A stretch of DNA of 64,000 bases from Pseudohaliea sp964438205. GTDB taxonomy: Bacteria > Pseudomonadota > Gammaproteobacteria > Pseudomonadales > Halieaceae. The translations under genes and the position numbers were made by a program. This document shows positions 49,242-58,749 of the stretch, piece after piece. The stretch's first letter is position 1. The number at the start of each line of letters is the position of its first letter. The stretch lies in contig CAYTJQ010000013.1 in NCBI GenBank assembly GCA_964438205.1, positions 1 through 64,000 of the forward strand. The letters are read 5' to 3'. The notes beneath the pieces were generated by a model. The model searched no databases. It saw only the letters and a list, made by a program, of their open reading frames with translations, and was not told the DNA's origin.

Positions 49242-50372
49242 TCACCCGGTGCTCTTGAGGATGACTTGCTCTTCCTGGCGGGCACGCTCCGCCTCGAGTT
49301 TCGCCGCGCGCTCGCGGATGACCTGCTCGAGATGGTCGATGAAGTCGGCGTTGCTGACCTTGTGGTCCGGCTCGCCGTCAACGTAGATGAGATTGCTCGG
49401 CGTGGCGCCGGTGAGGCCCACGTCGGCTTCCCGGGCCTCACCAGGGCCGTTGACGATGCAGCCGATCACGGCCACGTCCATCGGCGTGCGCACGTCCTCG
49501 AGGCGCTGCTCGAGAGCGTTCATGGTGCCGATGACGTCGAAGTTCTGCCGCGAGCAGCTCGGGCAGGCGATGAAGTTGATGCCGTTGGTGCGCAGCTTGA
49601 GGCTCTTGAGGATCTCGAAACCGACCTTGACCTCCTCGACCGGGTCCGCCGCCAGGGAGATGCGGATCGTGTCGCCGATACCCTCATAGAGAAGCATGCC
49701 CAGACCCACGGCGGACTTCACGGTGCCGCCGCGCAGCCCCCCCGCCTCGGTGATGCCCAGGTGAAGGGGCTGGTCGATCTCCCTGGCCAGCAGCCGGTAG
49801 GCGTCGACGGCCATGAAGACCTCCGAGGCCTTTACGCTGACCTTGAAGTCGGGGTAGTCGTGCTTGTCGAGGATGTCGACATGGCGCAGGGCCGACTCGA
49901 CGAGCGCCTCGGCCGTGGGCTCGCCGTACTTGCGCTGCAGGTCCTTGCCGAGGGAACCGGCGTTGACGCCGATGCGAATCGGGATCCCCCGGTCCCGGGC
50001 ACAGGCGATCACCTCGCGCACCTTGTCGTCCCGGCCGATATTGCCGGGGTTGATGCGCAGGCAGTCGACGCCGTACTCCGCGACCTTGAGGGCGATGCGG
50101 TGATCGAAGTGGATATCCGCCACGAGGGGCACCTCGACCTGCGCGCGGATCTGCCTGAAGGCCTCGGCGGCGTCCATGCTCGGCACGGAAACCCGGACGA
50201 TGTCGGCGCCGGCGTCGGCAATGGCCTGCACCTGCGCGACCGTGGCGGCGACGTCACAGGTCTCCGTGTTGGTCATGCTCTGCACGCTGATCGGCGCGTC
50301 GCCGCCGACGGCCACCGTGCCGACGTGGATCTGACGGCTCTTGCGACGCTTGATCGGGGAACTGTGGCTCAT
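49242..50372 (-). CDS. ispG: 4-hydroxy-3-methylbut-2-enyl diphosphate synthase (flavodoxin-type) IspG
   Basis: 376 residues from ATG 50372. Penultimate step of the MEP isoprenoid pathway. TIM-barrel part with VQSMTNTETCDVAATVAQ, DIHFDHRIAL, RINPGNIG and IGVNAGSLGKDLQ; the C-terminal part has the [4Fe-4S] ligands CPSCSRQ and GCIVNGPGEAREAD. Only 25 bases separate it from pilW: the rodZ gene usually found between them in gammaproteobacteria is absent here. Confidence 0.97.
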   Translation of the reverse strand: MSHSSPIKRRKSRQIHVGTVAVGGDAPISVQSMTNTETCDVAATVAQVQAIADAGADIVRVSVPSMDAAEAFRQIRAQVEVPLVADIHFDHRIALKVAEYGVDCLRINPGNIGRDDKVREVIACARDRGIPIRIGVNAGSLGKDLQRKYGEPTAEALVESALRHVDILDKHDYPDFKVSVKASEVFMAVDAYRLLAREIDQPLHLGITEAGGLRGGTVKSAVGLGMLLYEGIGDTIRISLAADPVEEVKVGFEILKSLKLRTNGINFIACPSCSRQNFDVIGTMNALEQRLEDVRTPMDVAVIGCIVNGPGEAREADVGLTGATPSNLIYVDGEPDHKVSNADFIDHLEQVIRERAAKLEAERARQEEQVILKSTG

Positions 50373-50397
50373 GACTTTGCCTCGACTGCTGCTGCCT

Positions 50398-51174
50398 TCA
50401 GGGTACGCCCGCCTCGGTCTGCTGGCGCTGCCAGGCGGCAAACTCCGGCGAGTCCGGGTACAGGTTGCGCAGCGCCAGGGCGTAGCTGCCCTCGGCGTCG
50501 CGGTCACCCGTGGCCTGCGCCAGGCGGATGCCGAGCCACAGGCCGCGCGCGCTCTGCCGGCGAACCGCCGCCCGGTACCCAGTATAGTAGCCAGCGGCCC
50601 CGGCGTAATCCCCCGCGTCGAGGCGCAGCTGCGCGAGCTCGAGAAGTGCGATACGGTTCTGCCGGTCCATGGCCAGGGCCCGGGAAAAGGCCTGCTCGGC
50701 GAGCGCCGGCTTGTCGAGCGCCAGGCGGCACAGGCCGAGGTTGACGAAGGCCTGGGGCCGGGCCTCGTACAGCGTGTCCTTTACCACCAGGTCGAGCTGT
50801 GTCTCCGCCTCGGCGTAGCGCTCCTCGGCGAACAGGAACGCGGCGTAGTTGTTGCGGGCCCGGGAGAAGTCCCGGTCCAGGCTGATGGCCTTGCGGAAGT
50901 TCTCTTCAGCCAGTTCGAACTCGCCAGTGCTCTGGTAGACCAGTGCGAAGGCCTCGTAGACTTCCGGCTCGCGGTCGTCGAGCGCCACGGCGATCTTGAG
51001 GTTGCGCTTGGCGTCCTCCCAGTTGCCCTGGCCGATGTAGGAGCGCGCCAGCTCGACCCGCTGGCGCATGGCCTCCTCAAGCGAGGGCGGATTGGTGTAG
51101 ACACTCCCGCGCTCCGTGATGCAGCCGGCGAGCAGGGCACCGAGGAGCAGGGCGAGCGCCGCGCGGCGGGCCAT
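50398..51174 (-). CDS. pilW: Type IV pilus biogenesis lipoprotein PilW/PilF
   Basis: 258 residues; ATG 51174 overlaps the rlmN stop by one base (TGATG). Lipobox LLAGC (Cys18), then about six TPR repeats (ELARSYIGQGNWEDAKRNLKIAVALDD, EAFALVYQSTGEFELAEENFRKAISLD and others). PilF helps the PilQ secretin assemble in the outer membrane. Placement between rlmN and ispG is conserved. Confidence 0.93.
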   Translation of the reverse strand: MARRAALALLLGALLAGCITERGSVYTNPPSLEEAMRQRVELARSYIGQGNWEDAKRNLKIAVALDDREPEVYEAFALVYQSTGEFELAEENFRKAISLDRDFSRARNNYAAFLFAEERYAEAETQLDLVVKDTLYEARPQAFVNLGLCRLALDKPALAEQAFSRALAMDRQNRIALLELAQLRLDAGDYAGAAGYYTGYRAAVRRQSARGLWLGIRLAQATGDRDAEGSYALALRNLYPDSPEFAAWQRQQTEAGVP

Positions 51175-52328
51175 CAGAGCGCGTTCCCGATCGCCGCGGA
51201 GCGGCGGTAGCGCTCGTTGCGACGCGTGCGGTCGGCGACCTGGCCGACCAGCTGGCCGCAGGCCGCGTCGATATCGTCCCCGCGGGTCGTGCGCACCGTG
51301 ACCCGGAGCCCCGCGTCCACCAGCACCTTCCAGAAGCGCGACACGGCGTTGCCGCTCGGGCGCTCGAAGCCGCTGTTCGGGAACGGATTGAAAGGGATGA
51401 GGTTGACCTTGCACGGGTAGTCCGCGAGCAGTTCCACCAGCTCCCGGGCATGTCCGGGCTGGTCGTTGACGCCCGCCAGGAGCGTGTACTCGATGGTGAC
51501 CACCCGCTTGCGGTCCGCCTGCGCGTCGATGTAGCGTTTCGCACTGGCCAGCAGGTCGGCCACCGGATAGCGCTTGTTGATCGGTACGATGCGGCTGCGC
51601 AGCGCGTCGTTGGGCGCATGCAGGGAGATGGCCAGGCTCGCATCCGTGTAGCGGTGCAGTTCGTCCAGCGCCGGCAGCACCCCGGAGGTGCTCAGGGTCA
51701 CCCGCCGCTTGGAAATGCCGTAGCCGAAGTCGTCCATCATCAGGTTCATGGCCGCGACGACGTTCTCGAAATTGAGCAGCGGCTCGCCCATGCCCATGAA
51801 CACCACGTTGGTGACCACGCGGTCCTTGCCCGCCTTGAAGGCGTCGTAGGAGGCGATCGCCAGCCAGAGCTGGCCGACGATCTCCGCCGCCGTGAGGTTG
51901 CGCTGGAACCCCTGCTTGCCGGTGGAGCAGAACTTGCAGTCCAGGCTGCAGCCGACCTGCGAGGAGACGCAGAGCGTCGCCCGGTCACCGTCCGGGATGA
52001 GCACGGTCTCGACGAGAGCCCCGCCGTCGACGCGCACCAGCCACTTGCGCGTGCCGTCGGTGGAGTCGCTCTGGCTCGCCACCTCGGGGGGGCGCACCTC
52101 GGCGACGGCCGCCAGCTTGTCGCGCAGCGCCCTGGACAGGTTGGTCATCGCGTCGAAGTCGGTCACGCCTTCGTGGTGCATCCACTTGAGGAGCTGCTGG
52201 GCGCGGAATTTCTTCTCGCCGATCTCGACGAACCAGGACTCCAGCCACGGGCGCGGCATGCCGAGAAGATTGACCTTCCCGGCCTGCGCGCTGCGCTCGC
52301 TGGCGCTGCTGGCGATGACGGCGGTCAC
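51174..52328 (-). CDS. rlmN: Dual-specificity rRNA/tRNA adenine C2-methyltransferase RlmN
   Basis: 384 residues. Radical-SAM enzyme that methylates A2503 of 23S rRNA and A37 of some tRNAs. The iron-sulfur Cys triad is CSLDCKFC at 127/131/134; a later conserved Cys and GVNDQPGHARELVELL, GMGEPLLNFENVV and VNLIPFNPFP are typical. It lies 23 bases after ndk. Confidence 0.97.
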   Translation of the reverse strand: MTAVIASSASERSAQAGKVNLLGMPRPWLESWFVEIGEKKFRAQQLLKWMHHEGVTDFDAMTNLSRALRDKLAAVAEVRPPEVASQSDSTDGTRKWLVRVDGGALVETVLIPDGDRATLCVSSQVGCSLDCKFCSTGKQGFQRNLTAAEIVGQLWLAIASYDAFKAGKDRVVTNVVFMGMGEPLLNFENVVAAMNLMMDDFGYGISKRRVTLSTSGVLPALDELHRYTDASLAISLHAPNDALRSRIVPINKRYPVADLLASAKRYIDAQADRKRVVTIEYTLLAGVNDQPGHARELVELLADYPCKVNLIPFNPFPNSGFERPSGNAVSRFWKVLVDAGLRVTVRTTRGDDIDAACGQLVGQVADRTRRNERYRRSAAIGNAL

Positions 52329-52351
52329 GGGCTTTCTCCGGTACCTCTCGG

Positions 52352-52780
52352 TCAGTCCCGCGGGCAGATGTCGCTGGCCGCGAAGAAGTAGGCAATCTCG
52401 CGCTCGGCCGAGGCCGGGGAGTCGGAGCCGTGCACCGCGTTGGCGTCAATGGACTGGGCGAAATCGGCGCGGATCGTGCCGGCGTCCGCCTCCTGCGGGT
52501 TGGTCGCGCCCATCAGCTCGCGGTTCTTCGCGATGGCGTCGTCGCCCTCGAGGACCTGGACGACCACCGGGCCGGAGGTCATGAAGGCAACGAGGTCCTT
52601 GTAGAACGGCCGCTCCCTGTGCTCGGCGTAGAAGCCGCCGGCCACCGCTTCCGAGAGGCGCAGCATTTTCGCCGCGACGATCGTCAGGCCGGCGTCTTCG
52701 AAGCGGCTGTAGATCTTGCCGATCACGTTCTTGCCGACGGCATCGGGCTTGACGATGGAAAGGGTGCGTTCAACGGCCAT
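52352..52780 (-). CDS. ndk: Nucleoside diphosphate kinase
   Basis: 142 residues. Balances nucleoside triphosphate pools through a phospho-His intermediate: active-site His in NAVHGSDSP (His117), with RTLSIVKPDAV at the N-terminus and REIAYFF near the C-terminus. First gene of the ndk-rlmN-pilW-ispG-hisS-yfgM-bamB-der block, preceded by a 121-base non-coding stretch that should hold the promoter. Confidence 0.98.
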   Translation of the reverse strand: MAVERTLSIVKPDAVGKNVIGKIYSRFEDAGLTIVAAKMLRLSEAVAGGFYAEHRERPFYKDLVAFMTSGPVVVQVLEGDDAIAKNRELMGATNPQEADAGTIRADFAQSIDANAVHGSDSPASAEREIAYFFAASDICPRD

Positions 52781-52901
52781 CAGGGTTCTCCAGCTAAAGA
52801 AAGGTCAGGGGACGCGGCCTTCGAGGGGCCCCGCCCGGGCGGCCGCATTATACGCTGCCTGCTGCGCCGTTTCAGCTGTCTTTCAAGGACTTATTGCCCT
52901 T

Positions 52902-54061
<1,160 letters not shown>

Positions 54062-54065
<4 letters not shown>

Positions 54066-54841
54066 GGCTCGCTCCCGGAGCGCTGCTTGACGAACACGGG
54101 GCCGCCGGCGCGCTCCACCTGCTCGTCGGTGGCGGTGAGGATACCGCGGAGGATGTTCAGTTCCATCTCGTCGAGGCGCACCCGCCCGAAGAGCCGCCGC
54201 AGCCGCGGCATGAGCTGCCGCGGTGCCGCCGGGTTGAGGAAACCGATGGCGCCGAGGGTTGCCTCGAGGTGGGCGTAGAAGCGTTCCATGTTCGCCTGGG
54301 TACTGAAGGGCGTATCCCACTCCGCGGTCTCGGCGGCCGGCAGCGCATCGTCCATGGCGAGCATGCGCAGCTCGTAGCAGACGATCTGTACCGCCATGGC
54401 GAGGTTCAGGGAGGTGTACGCCTCGTCCGAGGGGATGTGCAGGTGCAGGTTGCAGCGGTTCAGCTCGTCGTTGCTGAGCCCCCGGTCCTCGCGCCCGAAG
54501 AGCACGGCCACCCGCTGGCCGGCATCCGAGGCTGCCCCCATGCGGGCGGCGCAGCGCCGCGGGTCCTGCACCGGCCAGGGAATGCGGCGTCCGCGGGCGC
54601 TGGTGCCCACCACGAAGCGGGCATCGCCGATGGCGCTGTCGAGGTCGGGAACGACGCGCGCCGCGGCCAGGAGGTCTACCGCGTGCGTGGCGCGGGAGGT
54701 GGCGACGTCGTGGGGGAACTGCCGCGGCGCCACCAGGGTGAGGCGGGACAGGCCCATGTTCTTCATCGCCCGGGCCGCCGCGCCGATGTTACCGGGGTGC
54801 GAGGTGTTGACGAGGACGATGTCGATGAGCTCGGGCCGCAC
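54062..54841 (-). CDS. trmJ: tRNA (cytidine/uridine-2'-O)-methyltransferase TrmJ
   Basis: 259 residues, ATG 54841. SPOUT-fold methyltransferase that modifies position 32 of tRNA anticodon loops. Typical pieces: IVLVNTSHPGNIGAAARAMKNMGL, VAVLFGREDRGLSNDEL and SLNLAMAVQIVCYEL (SAM knot). Translationally coupled to iscS downstream and divergent from suhB (165 bases), the same trmJ/suhB neighbourhood as in E. coli. Confidence 0.95.
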
Positions 54842-55006
54842 GGGGCCTCCCTGGTCAGGTGCTGAATGATGACTGGGCCAGCAGGTTGCTGACCGGCCAG
54901 TTTACCAGAGCCCCGCCGCCGTCTGTTATACTCCGCGCCCGGCGGACCGTGCAGGGTGCCGCCGGCCGGGCACGTCACCGGGAAACAGCATCCACCGGGA
55001 ATCACC

Positions 55007-55810
55007 ATGGAACCGATGATCAACATCGCCCTGCGCGCCGCGCGCCGGGCCGGCGACCACATCGTGCGCGCCTCCGACGACCTCGATCGCCTGCCGGTGC
55101 GTGCCAAGGACGCCAACGACTTCGTGTCCGAGGTGGACGAGCGCGCGGAGGAGATCATCGTCGAGCAGCTCAAGCGCGCCTACCCGGGCCACGCTTTCCT
55201 CGGCGAGGAGTCCGGCCTGACCGGTGACCCGGACGCCGAATACCAGTGGGTGATCGACCCGCTGGACGGCACCACCAACTTCCTCCGCGGCATCCCCCAC
55301 TACGCGGTGTCCATCGCCTGCCTGCACCGCGGCAAGGTGGAGCATGCCGTGGTCCTCGACCCCGTGCGCCGGGAAGAGTTTACCGCCTCCCGCGGCCGCG
55401 GGGCGCAGCTCAACGGCCGCCGCGTGCGGGTAAGCAGCTACGACAGCCTGGACGGCGCCCTCCTCGGCACCGGCATCCCCTTCCGCGGCCACTGCGACCA
55501 GCACCTGGCCACCTATTCGAAGACCCTCGCCGTGCTCGCCGCCAAATGCGCCGGCGTCCGCCGCGCCGGCGCCGCCTCGCTGGATCTCGCCTACGTCGCC
55601 GCCGGGCGGCTGGACGCGTTCTGGGAAATCGGCCTGGCGCGCTGGGACATGGCCGCCGGCAGCCTGCTGGTGCGCGAGGCCGGGGGCCTGGTGGCGGATC
55701 TCGACGGGTCCGAGAACTACCTGGAGAGCGGCAACATCGCCTGCGGCAATCCCAAGTGCTTCAAGGCCGTGCTGCAGGCGGCGCGGCCGCTGGCGGGCGC
55801 GCGCCGCTAG
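55007..55810 (+). CDS. suhB: Inositol-1-monophosphatase family protein SuhB
   Basis: 267 residues from ATG 55007. Mg-dependent phosphatase fold with EESG, DPLDGTTNFLRGIPHYAVSIA and the second-metal WDMAAG motif. In E. coli SuhB also joins ribosomal RNA antitermination complexes. Divergent from trmJ, converging with secF. Length equals that of E. coli SuhB (267). Confidence 0.96.
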   Translation: MEPMINIALRAARRAGDHIVRASDDLDRLPVRAKDANDFVSEVDERAEEIIVEQLKRAYPGHAFLGEESGLTGDPDAEYQWVIDPLDGTTNFLRGIPHYAVSIACLHRGKVEHAVVLDPVRREEFTASRGRGAQLNGRRVRVSSYDSLDGALLGTGIPFRGHCDQHLATYSKTLAVLAAKCAGVRRAGAASLDLAYVAAGRLDAFWEIGLARWDMAAGSLLVREAGGLVADLDGSENYLESGNIACGNPKCFKAVLQAARPLAGARR

Positions 55811-55834
55811 GCAGCGCGCGGCGGGGCTACCGCC

Positions 55835-56749
55835 TCAGGGCACCAGGTCGTCCTGCTCCGCCCCTTCCTTTACTGGGATCATCAGGTCTTCCTTGCTGAC
55901 GCCCAGGAGGAGAAGGGTCGTCGCCGACACGTAGATCGACGAGTAGGTACCGATGAGCACACCCACGATGAGCGCCACGGCGAAACCGTGGATCATCTCC
56001 CCGCCGTAGACTGCCAGCGACGCGAGCACCAGCAGGGTGGTCAGCGAGGTGACCAGGGTGCGGCCCAGGGTTTCGGACAGGGAGATGTTGATCACTTCCA
56101 CCGGCTCGGCGCGGCGCAGCTTGCGGAAGTTCTCGCGGATGCGGTCCGCCACGACAATGGTGTCATTGAGCGAGTAACCGATCACCGCCAGCAGTGCCGC
56201 GAGCACCGTGAGGTCGAATTCCAGCCCCAGCACGGAGAAGAAACCCAGGGTAATGAGCACGTCGTGCACCAGCGCGGCGACGGCGCCCACGGCGAACTTG
56301 AGCTGGAAGCGGAAACCGATGTAGAGCATCACCAGGCCCAGCGCCAGCAGCATGGCGAGGCCGCCCTGCTCGCGCAGTTCCTCGCCCACCTGCGGGCCGA
56401 TGAATTCCGTGCGCCGCAGTTCCACGCTCGTGTCCGAGGCCTCGCTGAGCACGGCCAGCACGGCGGCGCCGTCGGCATCACTGAAGCCCGACGGCAGGCG
56501 GATGAGCACGTCCTGGTCGGTGCCGAAGCTGACCACCGTCGCACCTTCGTAGCCGCCAGTGTCCAGCGTGTTGCGGATCGCGTCGAGATCGGCGCTGTCG
56601 CCGTAGTGCACCTCGACCAGCGTGCCCCCGGTGAAATCGAGGCCCCACTCGAGCTGGCGCACCGCGAGGGAGCCGATGGCCGTCACCAGCAGCACCGCCG
56701 AGAAGACCACCGCCGCCAGGCGCCAGCCCATGAAGTTGAATACCTTCAT
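55835..56749 (-). CDS. secF: Protein translocase subunit SecF
   Basis: 304 residues; ATG 56749 overlaps the secD stop by four bases. Six membrane helices with the conserved WGLDFTGGTLVEVHY at the start of the periplasmic domain and ALIVGVLIGTYSSIYVSATTLL in the last helix. With SecD it uses the proton (or sodium) gradient to complete protein export. Confidence 0.97.
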   Translation of the reverse strand: MKVFNFMGWRLAAVVFSAVLLVTAIGSLAVRQLEWGLDFTGGTLVEVHYGDSADLDAIRNTLDTGGYEGATVVSFGTDQDVLIRLPSGFSDADGAAVLAVLSEASDTSVELRRTEFIGPQVGEELREQGGLAMLLALGLVMLYIGFRFQLKFAVGAVAALVHDVLITLGFFSVLGLEFDLTVLAALLAVIGYSLNDTIVVADRIRENFRKLRRAEPVEVINISLSETLGRTLVTSLTTLLVLASLAVYGGEMIHGFAVALIVGVLIGTYSSIYVSATTLLLLGVSKEDLMIPVKEGAEQDDLVP

Positions 56750-58644
56750 GCCGCGTCCCCCTGCACGATGTCCTTGCCAATGGCGAGGTGACGCAGCCGC
56801 CGCCCCCCGTAGATCAGGTTGACCAGCGCCCGGGTGCCCATGATCGCGGTGAACATGGAGGTCAGGATGCCGATGGACAGGGTCACCGCGAAGCCCTTGA
56901 TCGGGCCGGTGCCCACGGCGTAGAGGATCACGGCGACGATGAGCGTGGTGATATTGGCGTCAAGGATGGTCGAAACGGCGCGCTCGAAGCCCGTGTGGAT
57001 CGCCATCTGCGGCGCCCTCCCCTCACGCAACTCCTCGCGGATGCGGGCGAAGATGAGCACGTTCGCATCCACCGCCATGCCCACGGTGAGCACGATGCCG
57101 GCGATGCCCGGCAGGGTGAGGGTGGCGCCGATGAGCGACATGAAGGCCACCAGCAGCATGAGGTTTGCCGACAGCGCGACCACGGCGCAGAGGCCGAAGA
57201 CCCGGTAGTAGAGCACCATGAAGACCACGACCAGCGCCAGACCCACCTGCACGGACTTCACGCCCAGGCGGATGTTCTCCGCGCCGAGGGACGGGCCCAC
57301 GGTACGCTCCTCCACGAAGGTGATCGGCGCGGCGAGGGCGCCGGCGCGCAGCATGAGCGCCAGCTCCGAGGCCTCCATGGGGCTGTCGAGGCCGGTAATC
57401 TGGAACTGGGCACCGAGCGCCTGCTGGATCACCGGGGCGGTGAGCAGCTTCTTCTCGTCGTAGGAGACCTTCACGGGCACCTCGCTGCCGTCGGGCTGCT
57501 CCTCGTAGCGGGTGCGGTACTTGCGCTCGATGAAGAGCACGCCCATGCGCCGCTTGACGTTGTCGCGGGTGGCCCGGTTCATGAGCGTGCCGCCCTCGCT
57601 GTCGAGGCTGATCTGCACGTTGGGCTGGCCGTTCTGGTCAAAGCTGGCCTGGGCGTTCGATACCCGCTCGCCGGTGATGATAATGTCGCGCTCCAGCCAC
57701 TCGTAGGCGCCGGCGCGCTCCTCGCTGCGGTACTCGAAACGCTGCTTCTCGGCCGCCGGCGCGTCCGGGCCGGCGACGAGGCGGAACTCGAGGTTGGCCA
57801 CCTTGCCGAGGATCCGCTTGGCCTCCGCCGTGTCCTGGATACCGGGCAGCTCGACGACGATGCGGGCGCGGCCCTGGCGCTGTACCAGCGGCTCGGAGAC
57901 GCCGAGCTCGTTGACCCGGTTGCGCAGCGTGGTGAGGTTCTGGCTCACGGCGTAGTCGATGATCTCGTCGACGGTCTGGTCGGTCATGTCGGCGTTCAGG
58001 CGCCAGCTTTCCCCCGCCTCGTCGATGCGGTCGAGGAGCAGCTCCGGGTGCTTGTCGGCAACGATGTCGCGGGCCGCCTCCCGGTCCGCCTCGCTGCGGA
58101 ACACCAGTGCCACGCGCCGGTCGCCGTCCAGGGTCACCCGACCGCGGATGCGCTCTTCGCGCAGGGCGCGGCGGATAGCGCTGTAGTAGTACTCCATGCG
58201 GCGCTCGACGACGGCCTCCACGTCCACCTCGAGCTTGAAGTGCACACCGCCGGAAAGGTCGAGGCCGAGTTTCATGGGCTGGGCGCCCACGGCGAGGAGC
58301 CAGTCCGGCGTCGTCGGCGCAAGGTTCAGGGCGATGATGAAACCGTCGCCGAGGGCCCGGGACACCCGCGCCTGCGCGCGCAGCTGCGCGTCGCGGCTGC
58401 GCAGGCGGATGAGGGCATTGCGACCGTCGGCGTCGACTTCCTCCCCGAAATGGTCGATGCCCGCGGCTTCGAGGGCGTCCGTGGCCCGGCGCAGGGTCGC
58501 CTCGTCGATGACCTGGGCGCTGCTCTCACCGGTGATCTGCAGCGCCGGGTCCGGCGTGTAGAGGTTCGGCGCGGCATAGAGCAGCCCGAGGCACACGACG
58601 CCCAGCACCAGCAGGTATTTCCACAGGGGGTATTTGTTCAGCAT
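56746..58644 (-). CDS. secD: Protein translocase subunit SecD
   Basis: 632 residues. N-terminal helix (PLWKYLLVLGVVCLGLLYAAPNLY), large periplasmic domain with LGLDLSGGVHFKLEVD, and a C-terminal block of five helices including TLPGIAGIVLTVGMAVDANVLIFARIREELREG. Partner of SecF. The yajC/tgt/queA genes that often precede secD are not here: purL lies 105 bases upstream on the same strand. Confidence 0.97.
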   Translation of the reverse strand: MLNKYPLWKYLLVLGVVCLGLLYAAPNLYTPDPALQITGESSAQVIDEATLRRATDALEAAGIDHFGEEVDADGRNALIRLRSRDAQLRAQARVSRALGDGFIIALNLAPTTPDWLLAVGAQPMKLGLDLSGGVHFKLEVDVEAVVERRMEYYYSAIRRALREERIRGRVTLDGDRRVALVFRSEADREAARDIVADKHPELLLDRIDEAGESWRLNADMTDQTVDEIIDYAVSQNLTTLRNRVNELGVSEPLVQRQGRARIVVELPGIQDTAEAKRILGKVANLEFRLVAGPDAPAAEKQRFEYRSEERAGAYEWLERDIIITGERVSNAQASFDQNGQPNVQISLDSEGGTLMNRATRDNVKRRMGVLFIERKYRTRYEEQPDGSEVPVKVSYDEKKLLTAPVIQQALGAQFQITGLDSPMEASELALMLRAGALAAPITFVEERTVGPSLGAENIRLGVKSVQVGLALVVVFMVLYYRVFGLCAVVALSANLMLLVAFMSLIGATLTLPGIAGIVLTVGMAVDANVLIFARIREELREGRAPQMAIHTGFERAVSTILDANITTLIVAVILYAVGTGPIKGFAVTLSIGILTSMFTAIMGTRALVNLIYGGRRLRHLAIGKDIVQGDAA

Positions 58645-58749
58645 CGTCGGGCCCGGTTCGCGGGCGCGGGAATCGCGCCCGGCGGAAAAAAGGCGCCATT
58701 ATAGAGCACGGCGCCGCAGTCACAAGGGCCGCCCCGCACGGCTGGGCGG

